Positions 1-6,502 are shown, counted from the stretch's first letter. The stretch is 6,541 nucleotides of DNA from Saprospiraceae bacterium (GCA_017995875.1 JAGOIB010000042.1:1-6541), one strand, 5' to 3'. The notes: a model not told the origin generated them from the sequence alone. Made by a program: numbers and translations.

Positions 1-130
1 ACTCGAAACTCGAAACTCGAAACTCGAAACTCGAAACTCGAAACTCGAAACTCGAAACTCGAAACTCGAAACTCGAAACTCGAAACTCGAAACTCGAAAC
101 TCGAAACTCGAAACTCGAAACTCGAAACTC
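1..130. repeat. Perfect 7-bp tandem array (ACTCGAA)n, about 18.6 copies
   Basis: The heptamer ACTCGAA (GAGTTTC-type on the minus strand) repeats 18 full times plus ACTC, without one mismatch. It begins at base 1, so the array probably extends beyond the window or marks a contig edge. It ends one base before the TAA stop of the minus-strand lipoprotein gene and is therefore the first sequence downstream of that gene. Each unit contains the palindrome TCGA, but the unit is not otherwise self-complementary, so it is not a terminator hairpin. There are no unique spacers, so it is not a CRISPR array. Perfect identity suggests recent expansion or homogenisation. Its function is unknown. Heptameric short tandem repeats are known in other bacteria, for example cyanobacterial STRRs, but I cannot assign this one to a named family. 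Confidence 0.98.
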
Positions 131-131
131 T

Positions 132-1166
132 TTACTGATATTGGATATAGACGGGCACAGGATTAAGCGCAAGTATTTCTTCCCTACGCATGATATACGG
201 CCGCTTAGCCTCCATTCTATCATTTTTATAAAACAGCTTAAATCCGGCAAATTGAACAGGTTCAGATACCACGGCTATCTGATACGAACTCAGCTTCTTT
301 GCCATACCTCCGAAACCATCCATGTGCATGACGATCTGCACTTCAGGTCGTGTGATGACTTCTTTTGTTCCGGTCACCATGCCTTTTGTAAACCGATGTA
401 CCACTAAGATTTTCGGAGGGAGATTATTCTCTTTTACAAGCTGTGCCAGGTATTCTGACGCATAATTAATATCCGCAGCATTCATCGTTCCTACACGTAC
501 GCAGGGCACATCATTTCCCTGCATGGCATATTCCGGATCTATTCCTAAATGCACATTGGGAAGTACTAAATATTCCCTGAGTAACGGAATTTCATCTTCC
601 AGGGTACTATGTCCAAGTTGAATATCAAGGAATACTAAAGCATTTATTTTTTTAGCAAACTCCAACACCTTATCAATCTGGTGAAACGGCATACGAAGTC
701 TGTATTTGCTACCTTTTCCGGGATCAGGCTGGGCAGTAACCGCAATGTAATGAAGTGCCGGAATGACAGTAGTAGTTGAATCTGCTTCCTCCCACCTGCG
801 AACCTCTCTTGTCAGGCTATCCAGCATTTTATCTTCAGGAAGTGCCCCCAGTACCCCCATTCCCTTTGAATAGAGATTACCGTAAAAGGCAATAATCCTG
901 TTAAACGGTAATAAAGCACCGGGTAAAGGAAAATCTGATTTCACAGGCCATCCGGCAAATGGTTGATTATGGACCATCTGGAGGATTTTCTGATTGTAAA
1001 GAGCCGTATCAAGGACGGCTGGTGGAATCTCCTTACTCGCTGAAGTTAGCGTAGTATCCTCAACAATGTGTTTGTTAGAAGCCATTCCAACAGCACTCTG
1101 ATTGTCACAACCAAGGCAAATCATCGATAAAATGGTTGGAAGTAAATAAAAGGGTATATTCTTCAA
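132..1166 (-). CDS. Putative lipoprotein of unknown function, TIM-barrel-like alpha/beta fold
   Basis: This encodes a 344-residue protein with a short positive N-terminus, a hydrophobic segment (residues 4-19) and a Cys at 20 in the context ICLGC-DNQS. That reads as a somewhat relaxed lipobox, so it is probably a lipidated envelope protein. The start is TTG at 1164-1166. No in-frame ATG or GTG lies between it and the upstream in-frame stop (1224-1226), and the next Met (residue 15) would destroy the signal peptide. After a low-complexity linker (21-60) come hydrophobic strands ending in polar or acidic residues: AFYGNLYSKGMGVLG (93-107), PALHYIAVTAQ (136-146), LVFLDIQLGHST (177-188), VHLGIDPEYAM (205-215), KILVVHRF (252-259) and VQIVMHMDGFG (276-286). 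This alternation resembles a TIM barrel, with D181, H186, D210, E212, H257 and D283 as candidate active-site residues. I recall similar unnamed proteins in other phyla but know no assigned function. Enzymatic activity, perhaps on glycans, is inference only. The stop codon abuts the heptamer array. Confidence 0.85.
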   Translation of the reverse strand: MKNIPFYLLPTILSMICLGCDNQSAVGMASNKHIVEDTTLTSASKEIPPAVLDTALYNQKILQMVHNQPFAGWPVKSDFPLPGALLPFNRIIAFYGNLYSKGMGVLGALPEDKMLDSLTREVRRWEEADSTTTVIPALHYIAVTAQPDPGKGSKYRLRMPFHQIDKVLEFAKKINALVFLDIQLGHSTLEDEIPLLREYLVLPNVHLGIDPEYAMQGNDVPCVRVGTMNAADINYASEYLAQLVKENNLPPKILVVHRFTKGMVTGTKEVITRPEVQIVMHMDGFGGMAKKLSSYQIAVVSEPVQFAGFKLFYKNDRMEAKRPYIMRREEILALNPVPVYIQYQ

Positions 1167-1179
1167 GATAAAATGGTTG
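1126..1179. repeat. 13-bp direct repeat flanking the lipoprotein start
   Basis: GATAAAATGGTTG occurs at 1126-1138 and again at 1167-1179, 41 bp apart. On the minus strand the copies read CAACCATTTTATC. One lies immediately before the TTG start codon; the other lies inside the signal-peptide codons, just upstream of the ATG for Met15. The sequence between and beyond the copies is not obviously duplicated. It may be a chance duplication or a trace of a slippage event at the 5' end of the gene. Confidence 0.8.
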
Positions 1180-1195
1180 ACCAGGGTGAACGTAT

Positions 1196-1228
1196 AAAAT
1201 CTATTTAAAATACTAATAATGAATCAAT
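1196..1228 (-). promoter_or_regulatory. Candidate promoter of the lipoprotein gene
   Basis: On the minus strand, ATTG (1225-1228, 3 of 4 to the Bacteroidota -33 TTTG) is followed after 21 bp by TAGATTTT (1196-1203, 7 of 8 to the -7 TAnnTTTG). Transcription would start about 25 bases before the TTG codon. Both boxes are imperfect and the region is AT-rich, so chance matches are likely. No Shine-Dalgarno is seen before the start, which is usual in this phylum. Confidence 0.25.
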
Positions 1229-1328
1229 TACAACGATCATTCGCTCATTCATTCATTGTTTCAATGCAATGTATGAAAGTAGTCAAAGATTACTATCCGA
1301 CACAGGTATCAACAGGTAAGGAACGATT

Positions 1329-1360
1329 TTTGTCACTTACCACAATAATCCGTATTTTTC
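1329..1360 (+). promoter_or_regulatory. Candidate promoter of the T9SS surface-protein gene
   Basis: TTTG at 1329-1332 matches the Bacteroidota -33 element exactly. After a 20-bp spacer, TATTTTTC (1353-1360) matches TAnnTTTG at 7 of 8 positions. The predicted transcript start near 1367 leaves a leader of about 27 bases before ATG 1394. The bases before the ATG (TCAAGCCTATACCA) hold no Shine-Dalgarno. The spacing and position are good, but this is a consensus match only. Confidence 0.4.
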
Positions 1361-1393
1361 ACTCCCAACGACTTATAAATCAAGCCTATACCA

Positions 1394-4300
1394 ATGCAAA
1401 GAATAAGTATACTCCCCATTTTTCTGTTTCTCGCCCTCCAGGTAACAGGCCAGTTTAGCATTGATGCCAATTCAGTTTTTGGCGGAAACTCCAGTGATGA
1501 AGCCAGGGATCTTGCAGTCAATGCCAGTAAAAACGTGCTTTTTTTTGGTGCCAAATCATCTTCCAGTGATGGTGATGTCCCGGGCAACGTAGGAGCAAGT
1601 GATTTTTGGATTATGAAAAGAAATATCGACGGAACACTGATCTGGAGCAAAACTTTTGGTGGTGCAGGTATCGATGAGTTGGAAACAATCATGCCCCATT
1701 CTGATGGCGGAGTCATTGGTTTCGGCACTACACATACCAATCAAGGGACCTTCGGGACCATATTGGGGCTGGCCGGTGGATGGCTTATGAGAACAAATAA
1801 CAATGGCTCACTGATAGATGGAAAAATTTTTGGTGGCAATGTAACAGAAACCGCTGTGGACGCTTTCAGGCATGTCAATGGAAATGTTACCATGGTCCTG
1901 GAAGCAGCGTCTCCTGTCCTCAATGGCCAGATGAATCATGGCCTGGTGGATGTTTGGATTGTTCATGTCAACCCGTCTTTTGCTACGCAATGGTCTTTGT
2001 TACTTGGTGGTACAGGAGTGGATGCTGCTGAAGCCATAACCGCAGACGTTAACGGTAATATTTATGTTGCGGCCACAAGCAATTCAAATCTTCCGGGACT
2101 ATCCCCCAACCAGGGAGGACAGGATGTATGGGTTATAAAATTGTCCCCAACCGGTGATATCCTTTGGCAAAAGACCTTTGGTGGAAGTGAAGATGATAAA
2201 GCCACAGATATATTAATCCATCCCGACGGATTTGTTTACCTGATAGCTCAATCTCAATCATCTGATGGTGACTTCGACACTAATTCAGGGCTGAATGATC
2301 TATGGTTACTAAAATTAGATGGCGGAGATGGGCAGACGTTTGCTAAAAAACATTATGGAGGCAGTGGCAATGATTACAATGCACAGGTAGATGTTTATGG
2401 TGATGATCATCTTGTATTGACATCCAATACGACAAGTAGTGATCTTGATCTAACGGGAAATAAAGGCTTTGGAGATGTTTGGATTCTAAATACAGACCTC
2501 GACGGTAACTTAATCCAGCAAATGAACTATGGCGGATCACTGAACGATCTTGCAGTAGATGTAATCACTGTCGACAGCGTTTTTTATGTGCTTTCCAGTA
2601 CGCTTTCCACGGATAAAAATGTCCCGGCCAATACGATAGCCCAGCAAGACTTATGGTATTATAGCCTGAATACAAGGCCGGACTCCTGTTCAGATCAGTT
2701 CTTATGTCTGCAGGATTCAACACTTAATAATTACCTCTACCCTCCTGCAACAGATGTATTGATTTGTGTAAGTGGTTGTACCTCCGGATATGGCCCGGGC
2801 CCGGATTTTCCTGTTGGCAATTGTCCTGATTTTGATAATTCAACAGCCTATTTCTATCTGACCACTGACACCACCGCGGATTTACTTACGCTCAGTGTCA
2901 CATCTAACGATTTCAATCAACCACAGCTAGCGTTACTCAAAACGAACAATTGTATTTCATACCAACAAGTAGAATGTGCAATCGGGTCCAATGGATCGGT
3001 TATATTGCCTTATATCGATATTGATCCGGAAACAACTTATGTAATTGCGATTTCAGACGCTGAAGGAAATATTGGTGAGTTTGAATTGTGTGCATCGTCG
3101 ATTGATGTAAATTTCTGCAATGAACAAGACAGAATCTATGTAACCCATACATCGCTGGGCAGTCCTCTCAATGGTCCATATAAACCCGGCGAGGAAGTTT
3201 CGATTTGTTATGAACTTCAGGATTGGAACAAACTATCCTGCAATGGATTCCAGGGCCTCGTACCGGAATTCGGTCCAGGGTGGGATTCTACATGGTTTGA
3301 TCAGATTGGGCAACCTATACAAATGGATTCATTACTTGACCCCGTTGAAACCGGATTCTGGCAATGGTACAAAGTAGGTGATGTACATTACAATGTATCC
3401 AATCCTGTCAATGGATATGAAGGCAATCAAGGTATGCCTGCCGGCTGGTACTTCACCAACACTGCAGATCCCCCGCCTGCCACAAAGCCGGATCAGACAA
3501 CAGGGGATATCAATTCCTGTCTGCCTACATCCGACAAATGGAAAGTCTGCTTTACCCTGAAAGTAGTAGATGAATGTGAAGCCGATCTTGATTGCAGCGT
3601 TTCCATGAAGACCTTTTCAGATGGTGAACTTGGGATAACGCCAAGTCTTGCGTGCGCTTATGATCAACCGGAAGTGCTCACTGCCCGCATGCGCTGTTGT
3701 ATAAATCCCGGCATCCAAAACATCCAGGATTTTACGTTGTGTAGTGAAGACACTATCCTTTTGCAACCTGAAACGAATTTACTTCCACCCGTCACGTATA
3801 CCTGGACAGCTGATCCGGATCCATTTATTGTTGGCGCAGCTTCAGCTTCCAATGCATTTCAATTTTATCAGGTGCTCAGTACTACAGCTGTGATCCCATT
3901 AAAAGTACGTTATACTATTTTTGCAAGTAGTGATGGATGCCAGACTGAATCCGAAAATTTTGAGGTTACTGTCCTCCCCCTTCCAACCAGCCGCATAACG
4001 ATCACAGGGCCTAACATTGTTTGCAGCGGTTCTACTGTCACCTTGAATTTTGAAAACACAGGTACGCCACCATTTGCGATTGGCCTGTATAAAGACAATG
4101 AGTTTTTTGCCAACATACTCAGTGAATCCCAATTCCTTTCTATTCCCATAGATCCGGTCTTTAGCGGGAGGTTCAAAGTCGGTACCCTGAGCGATGCCTC
4201 GTGCGATGGTGAAGGCCTTGGCTTTGTCAATGTAACTGTCAAGCCCGTAAGTACCAACATGATTGATACTGCGCTTTGTGAAGGAGAGTCATTTGTCATC

Positions 4301-5224
4301 GGCACCGAGGTCTTTTCAGAAGCAGGAACGTATACGGTCACGCTTGATAATGCTGCAGAAAACAATTGCGATAGTATTGTGGTCTTAAGCCTGAGTGTCA
4401 ATCCTTCGGTAACAGAAACTATTGATACCATCATCTGCAATGGTGATACGCTGTTTGTTTTAGACCAACCTTATACAGAAAGTACCGATGAAGTTATCAC
4501 CTACGCAGGCCCTACAGGATGTCCTTATTATATCAATCTTCATCTGACGGTTGAAGACACGTTTGCTATGTCCATCAACCAAACTATTTGCTATGGTGAC
4601 ACACTTGAGTTTGAAGGGATTCTGGTATACCAGGAAGGAAGCTATTCACATGTTGAAGAAATTCGTCCCGGCTGTTATGAACAGACTATTCTCCACCTTG
4701 ATGTATTACCCGCTATTGTAGTTAATGAAGCTGTCATTATTGAGGATAATGGATCTAATTCCGGAGCTATCTTAATTGAAACCGTTGGAGGCACTCCCCC
4801 ATTTTCATTTCTCTGGAGTAACGGGCAGACCTCCGAAAGTCTCTTCAATATTAAGTTCGGCATCTATGAGCTTACGGTAACTGATCTCCTTGGTTGTGTA
4901 GAGCATTTCACTTTCGAAGTACCATTTGTATCAGCCACCAATGAACCCGCAAAACAATCCAGTATCATAAAAGTCTGGCCAACATTGGTGTCATCGGGCG
5001 AAAAATTTCAACTCAGTAATTTGGGCAATGTCCCGGTCAAGGTTTTGAAGGTCAACTGGTGGAATATGAACGGACAATTATTAAATGCTGCGGAGAATGT
5101 TTCTATCGAAGCCAATAGCGCCATTTCAATTCCAGTGCCCGGAATGGTTTCACAAGGAGTATACTTTGTACAAACTGTACTTTCCAACGGGGTTACAGGT
5201 TGGGAAAAAATCATTGTTCAATAA
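1394..5224 (+). CDS. Large modular secreted/cell-surface protein with T9SS type A C-terminal sorting domain
   Basis: This encodes 1276 residues. Residues 1-19 are a Sec signal peptide, with likely cleavage VTG|Q. Residues 21-430 hold seven repeats of about 58 aa, anchored on FGG/LGG/YGG motifs followed by a D-x-A-type turn and by D-x-W strands; this is a probable beta-propeller. Residues 432-770 are Cys-rich; 575-770 (including NGPYKPGEEV, DWNKLSCNGFQG and FGPGWD) resembles a module I associate with Saprospiraceae surface proteins. Ig/PKD-like stretches follow (771-951), then three Cys-containing ~51-aa modules (953-1106). A SprB-like repeat spans 1107-1176 (GGTPPFSFLWSNGQT, YELTVTDLLGC). The last ~87 residues (VWPTL near 1194, GVYFVQ at 1255, terminal EKIIVQ) form a type A T9SS sorting domain, normally removed on export across the outer membrane. 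No catalytic domain is visible, so an adhesive or structural role is inferred. The ATG start gives an intact signal peptide. The gene is divergent from the lipoprotein gene and convergent with tpiA, so it is probably monocistronic. Confidence 0.96.
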   Translation: MQRISILPIFLFLALQVTGQFSIDANSVFGGNSSDEARDLAVNASKNVLFFGAKSSSSDGDVPGNVGASDFWIMKRNIDGTLIWSKTFGGAGIDELETIMPHSDGGVIGFGTTHTNQGTFGTILGLAGGWLMRTNNNGSLIDGKIFGGNVTETAVDAFRHVNGNVTMVLEAASPVLNGQMNHGLVDVWIVHVNPSFATQWSLLLGGTGVDAAEAITADVNGNIYVAATSNSNLPGLSPNQGGQDVWVIKLSPTGDILWQKTFGGSEDDKATDILIHPDGFVYLIAQSQSSDGDFDTNSGLNDLWLLKLDGGDGQTFAKKHYGGSGNDYNAQVDVYGDDHLVLTSNTTSSDLDLTGNKGFGDVWILNTDLDGNLIQQMNYGGSLNDLAVDVITVDSVFYVLSSTLSTDKNVPANTIAQQDLWYYSLNTRPDSCSDQFLCLQDSTLNNYLYPPATDVLICVSGCTSGYGPGPDFPVGNCPDFDNSTAYFYLTTDTTADLLTLSVTSNDFNQPQLALLKTNNCISYQQVECAIGSNGSVILPYIDIDPETTYVIAISDAEGNIGEFELCASSIDVNFCNEQDRIYVTHTSLGSPLNGPYKPGEEVSICYELQDWNKLSCNGFQGLVPEFGPGWDSTWFDQIGQPIQMDSLLDPVETGFWQWYKVGDVHYNVSNPVNGYEGNQGMPAGWYFTNTADPPPATKPDQTTGDINSCLPTSDKWKVCFTLKVVDECEADLDCSVSMKTFSDGELGITPSLACAYDQPEVLTARMRCCINPGIQNIQDFTLCSEDTILLQPETNLLPPVTYTWTADPDPFIVGAASASNAFQFYQVLSTTAVIPLKVRYTIFASSDGCQTESENFEVTVLPLPTSRITITGPNIVCSGSTVTLNFENTGTPPFAIGLYKDNEFFANILSESQFLSIPIDPVFSGRFKVGTLSDASCDGEGLGFVNVTVKPVSTNMIDTALCEGESFVIGTEVFSEAGTYTVTLDNAAENNCDSIVVLSLSVNPSVTETIDTIICNGDTLFVLDQPYTESTDEVITYAGPTGCPYYINLHLTVEDTFAMSINQTICYGDTLEFEGILVYQEGSYSHVEEIRPGCYEQTILHLDVLPAIVVNEAVIIEDNGSNSGAILIETVGGTPPFSFLWSNGQTSESLFNIKFGIYELTVTDLLGCVEHFTFEVPFVSATNEPAKQSSIIKVWPTLVSSGEKFQLSNLGNVPVKVLKVNWWNMNGQLLNAAENVSIEANSAISIPVPGMVSQGVYFVQTVLSNGVTGWEKIIVQ
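1478..2683 (+). repeat. Seven ~58-residue propeller-type repeats within the surface protein
   Basis: The GG anchor motif recurs at residues 29, 88, 146, 204, 262, 321 and 379, an almost invariant 58-59 residue period. The common pattern is (F/L/Y)GG-xxx-D-x-A, a strand, G-x-(V/I)-Y, SxSSDGD-type loops, G-x-x-D-x-W-(V/I)-x-x-(L/N), DG-x-(L/I)-W/Q, and the next GG. Seven copies, with a strand before the first (FSIDANSVFGG) and a lone D-L-W-Y-Y strand at the end (419-423), suggest a seven-bladed propeller closed by N- and C-terminal strands. The repeats are diverged at DNA level, so the duplication is old. The fold is inferred from pattern alone. Confidence 0.75.
4250..4711 (+). repeat. Three ~51-residue Cys-containing modules within the surface protein
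   Basis: Residues 953-1004, 1005-1055 and 1056-1106 share the pattern I/T-C-x-G-(D/E)-(S/T)-(F/L), a strand, a Y/G-containing turn, then a second Cys (NNCDS, TGCPY, PGCYE) and a closing V-L-x-L-x-V-strand. Each module has two Cys about 30 residues apart that could form a disulfide. Such modules are common, often in many copies, in large T9SS substrates, where they probably act as stalk-like spacers. Three copies is modest. Confidence 0.7.
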
Positions 5225-5258
5225 TCGAACTGTCCGCTGTACATCACTAAACATAAAA

Positions 5259-5304
5259 GGAAAGGGATTCAATACATCATTGCTGATATATGAATCCCTG
5301 TTCC
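5259..5304 (+). terminator. Probable transcription terminator hairpin after the surface-protein gene
   Basis: GGAAAGGGATTCA (5259-5271) pairs with TGAATCCCT-g-TTCC (5291-5304): 13 base pairs with a single bulged G. Inside it, ATCA (5276-5279) pairs with TGAT (5284-5287) around a TTGC loop. It begins 35 bases after the TAA stop. The T-run (CCTTTTT, to 5318) comes about 9 bases after the stem rather than directly, which weakens a strict intrinsic-terminator call. The stem could also stabilise the 3' end of the mRNA. Confidence 0.5.
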
Positions 5305-5382
5305 ATTTGTGCCTTTTTCATCTCAAGTTGGATTGGTCTGATTTCTGTTGATTTCAGACTGGAGTGAGTATGTCAAAGCACG

Positions 5383-5420
5383 GTTGCCGGTTACATCGAC
5401 TTTCTATGTCTACCGGTAAC
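5383..5420. other. Strong hairpin in intergenic region
   Basis: GTTGCCGGT (5383-5391) pairs with ACCGGTAAC (5412-5420) over 9 positions with one G-T wobble. An inner ACAT/ATGT stem (5393-5396 / 5406-5409) leaves a 9-base loop. No T-run follows on the plus strand and no run of A precedes it for the minus strand, so it is not by itself a terminator. It sits between two terminator-like hairpins and may be part of a larger structured RNA. Confidence 0.5.
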
Positions 5421-5421
5421 G

Positions 5422-5463
5422 AGGTTGTGACCACTAGGTCACCCCAATACCTGGTTTTTATTT
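5422..5463 (+). terminator. Candidate second terminator (hairpin plus T-run)
   Basis: GTGACC (5427-5432) and GGTCAC (5437-5442) form a perfect 6-bp stem with an ACTA loop. AGGT (5422-5425) and ACCT (5449-5452) can pair outside it with an asymmetric internal loop. TTTTTATTT follows at 5455-5463, two bases after the outer stem. The orientation suits transcripts coming from the surface-protein gene, so this could back up the first hairpin. Confidence 0.45.
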
Positions 5464-5516
5464 CCTGCTGATGGCTACTCATTTTTGCCTTGGGCAATTA
5501 TTTTCATCCAACACGT

Positions 5517-5540
5517 TTCAATTGATTCGTTCAATTTGAA
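5517..5540. other. AT-rich hairpin downstream of both convergent genes
   Basis: TTCAATTGA (5517-5525) pairs with TCAATT-t-GAA (5531-5540) over 9 base pairs with one bulged T, around the loop TTCGT. It lies about 128 bases past the tpiA stop on the minus strand. It is AT-rich and without an adjacent T-run in either direction. It may help end tpiA transcripts, but the support is structural only. Confidence 0.3.
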
Positions 5541-5667
5541 TACGCAGTACTACATCAACCAGTTATAATACTTACATATAGGTTACAATCCTTTGATCGA
5601 TTTCATAAATGTAAAAAAAACATAAATAAAAAACAAGTATTTAATCTCCTATTTTTCAACAGTGTTA

Positions 5668-6426
5668 TCAACATGCAGCTTCTATGATAGCCAGGAAACC
5701 TGCTGCCTGAAGAGATGCACCTCCCACCAGGCCGCCATCAACGTCCACCTGGGAAAATAACGTGGTGGCATTATCTGCCTTGATACTTCCTCCATATAAG
5801 ATTCTGGTTTTATTACTTATTTCATCACCATATCGCTCACCAATTGCCTTCCTGATAAATGCATGCATTTCCTGGGCTTGTTCTGGTGAGGCAGTCACCC
5901 CAGTACCGATGGCCCAAATAGGCTCATATGCAATGACAACATTTTGAAAAGAATCGACATCAAGATGAAAGATGCCTTCTTCTAATTGTTTCCCTACAAA
6001 GATATTTTGCTCTCCTGCTTCCCTGATGCCGAGAGACTCGCCGCAACAGAATATGGGTTTTACCCCTCCTCCAAGGATGGCGTTTACTTTAGCCCTGACA
6101 ATGCCATTTGTTTCCTGGAATAACTCTCTACGTTCAGAATGACCAGTTATGATGTACGACACCCCAAGACTCTTTAACATATCAACTGATATTTCACCTG
6201 TATAGGCGCCATGATGTTCATGATGGCAGTTTTGTGCTGCAATCCCAATCGATGATCCATGAACAGCCTGCATTGCCATTTGAATATGTGTAAATGGAGG
6301 CGCTATAATCACTTCACAACCTAAATCTCCAGGCATACCATTCCTGAGTTGCTCGAGCAGCACTTCCCCTTCCCTAAGGTTGAGGTTCATTTTCCAGTTT
6401 GCGGCGACCATTTTTATCCGACCCAT
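5668..6426 (-). CDS. tpiA: Triosephosphate isomerase
   Basis: Triosephosphate isomerase interconverts dihydroxyacetone phosphate and glyceraldehyde 3-phosphate in cytoplasmic glycolysis and gluconeogenesis. The 252-residue length is normal for bacterial enzymes. All family landmarks are present: the N-terminal NWKMN with Asn10 and catalytic Lys12, the electrophilic His96 in GHSERR (95-100), catalytic Glu168 in AYEPIWAIGTG (166-176) followed by the flexible loop 6, YGGS (211-214), and the phosphate-binding GGLVGGASL (231-239). Thr76 in the GAYTGEIS segment corresponds to the dimer-interface loop 3, which here carries an unusual run of histidines (CHHEHHG, 67-73). The ATG at 6424-6426 precedes the canonical MGRIKMVAANWKMN start without extension. 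The gene converges on the surface-protein gene. Its upstream neighbour lies outside the window, so operon membership is unknown. Confidence 0.98.
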   Translation of the reverse strand: MGRIKMVAANWKMNLNLREGEVLLEQLRNGMPGDLGCEVIIAPPFTHIQMAMQAVHGSSIGIAAQNCHHEHHGAYTGEISVDMLKSLGVSYIITGHSERRELFQETNGIVRAKVNAILGGGVKPIFCCGESLGIREAGEQNIFVGKQLEEGIFHLDVDSFQNVVIAYEPIWAIGTGVTASPEQAQEMHAFIRKAIGERYGDEISNKTRILYGGSIKADNATTLFSQVDVDGGLVGGASLQAAGFLAIIEAAC

Positions 6427-6470
6427 AATTTAAGTATTTAGCGTAAAGGTTTTTGTTATCTGTGAATTCA

Positions 6471-6502
6471 TAAAGATAGGTTGCCCATTCATTTAGAGCG
6501 AA
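6471..6502 (-). promoter_or_regulatory. Candidate tpiA promoter
   Basis: On the minus strand, TTCG (6499-6502, 3 of 4 to TTTG) is followed after 20 bp by TATCTTTA (6471-6478, 7 of 8 to TAnnTTTG). The transcript would start about 40 bases before the tpiA ATG. No Shine-Dalgarno precedes the ATG (the leader is A/T-rich: AAATACTTAAATT). The match is imperfect and unproven. Confidence 0.25.

Larger units (their letters stand above)
5225..5667. other. Gene-free convergent intergenic region with clustered hairpins
   Basis: These 443 bases separate the 3' ends of the surface-protein gene and tpiA. I find no credible coding sequence, tRNA or insertion element. The left half (5259-5463) holds at least three strong inverted repeats, annotated separately, plus a weaker GTCTGA/TCAGAC pair (5336-5341 / 5354-5359). 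The right part (about 5570-5660) is very AT-rich with A-tracts; on the minus strand these give T-runs downstream of tpiA, but no clear stem precedes them. A small structured RNA cannot be excluded. Confidence 0.7.

Noticed and set aside
1..130. CRISPR array or telomere-like repeat
   Set aside because: The unit is only 7 bp with no spacers, and nothing else suggests a chromosome end; a simple tandem repeat explains it.
141..407. Plus-strand 88-aa open frame opposite the lipoprotein gene
   Set aside because: It lies wholly antisense to a well-supported gene, and its product shows no signal, domain or compositional sense.
1238..1258. CATT short tandem repeat
   Set aside because: Only three consecutive copies; no evidence for instability or function.
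1219..1458. Plus-strand 79-aa open frame in the divergent intergenic region
   Set aside because: It overlaps the start and signal peptide of the surface-protein gene in another frame and spans its candidate promoter; the product has no recognisable features.
1333..1740. Minus-strand 135-aa open frame
   Set aside because: Antisense to the N-terminal propeller repeats; its composition is what the complement of the repeat codons would give.
3910..4440. Minus-strand 176-aa open frame
   Set aside because: Antisense within the Ig-like and Cys-module region; Ser/Thr/Val/Leu-rich shadow with no motif, while the plus-strand frame is clearly continuous and modular.
5085..5351. Plus-strand 88-aa open frame overlapping the end of the surface-protein gene
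   Set aside because: It starts inside the sorting domain in another frame and runs through the terminator hairpin; no ribosome-binding site or protein features.
5336..5359. GTCTGA/TCAGAC inverted repeat as a separate terminator
   Set aside because: The stem is only 6 bp with a 12-base loop and no T-run, so it could easily arise by chance.
5600..5660. Intrinsic terminator for tpiA in the A/T-tract region
   Set aside because: The minus strand has T-runs (8 T) here, but no convincing stem directly precedes them; I could support only an AT-rich region.
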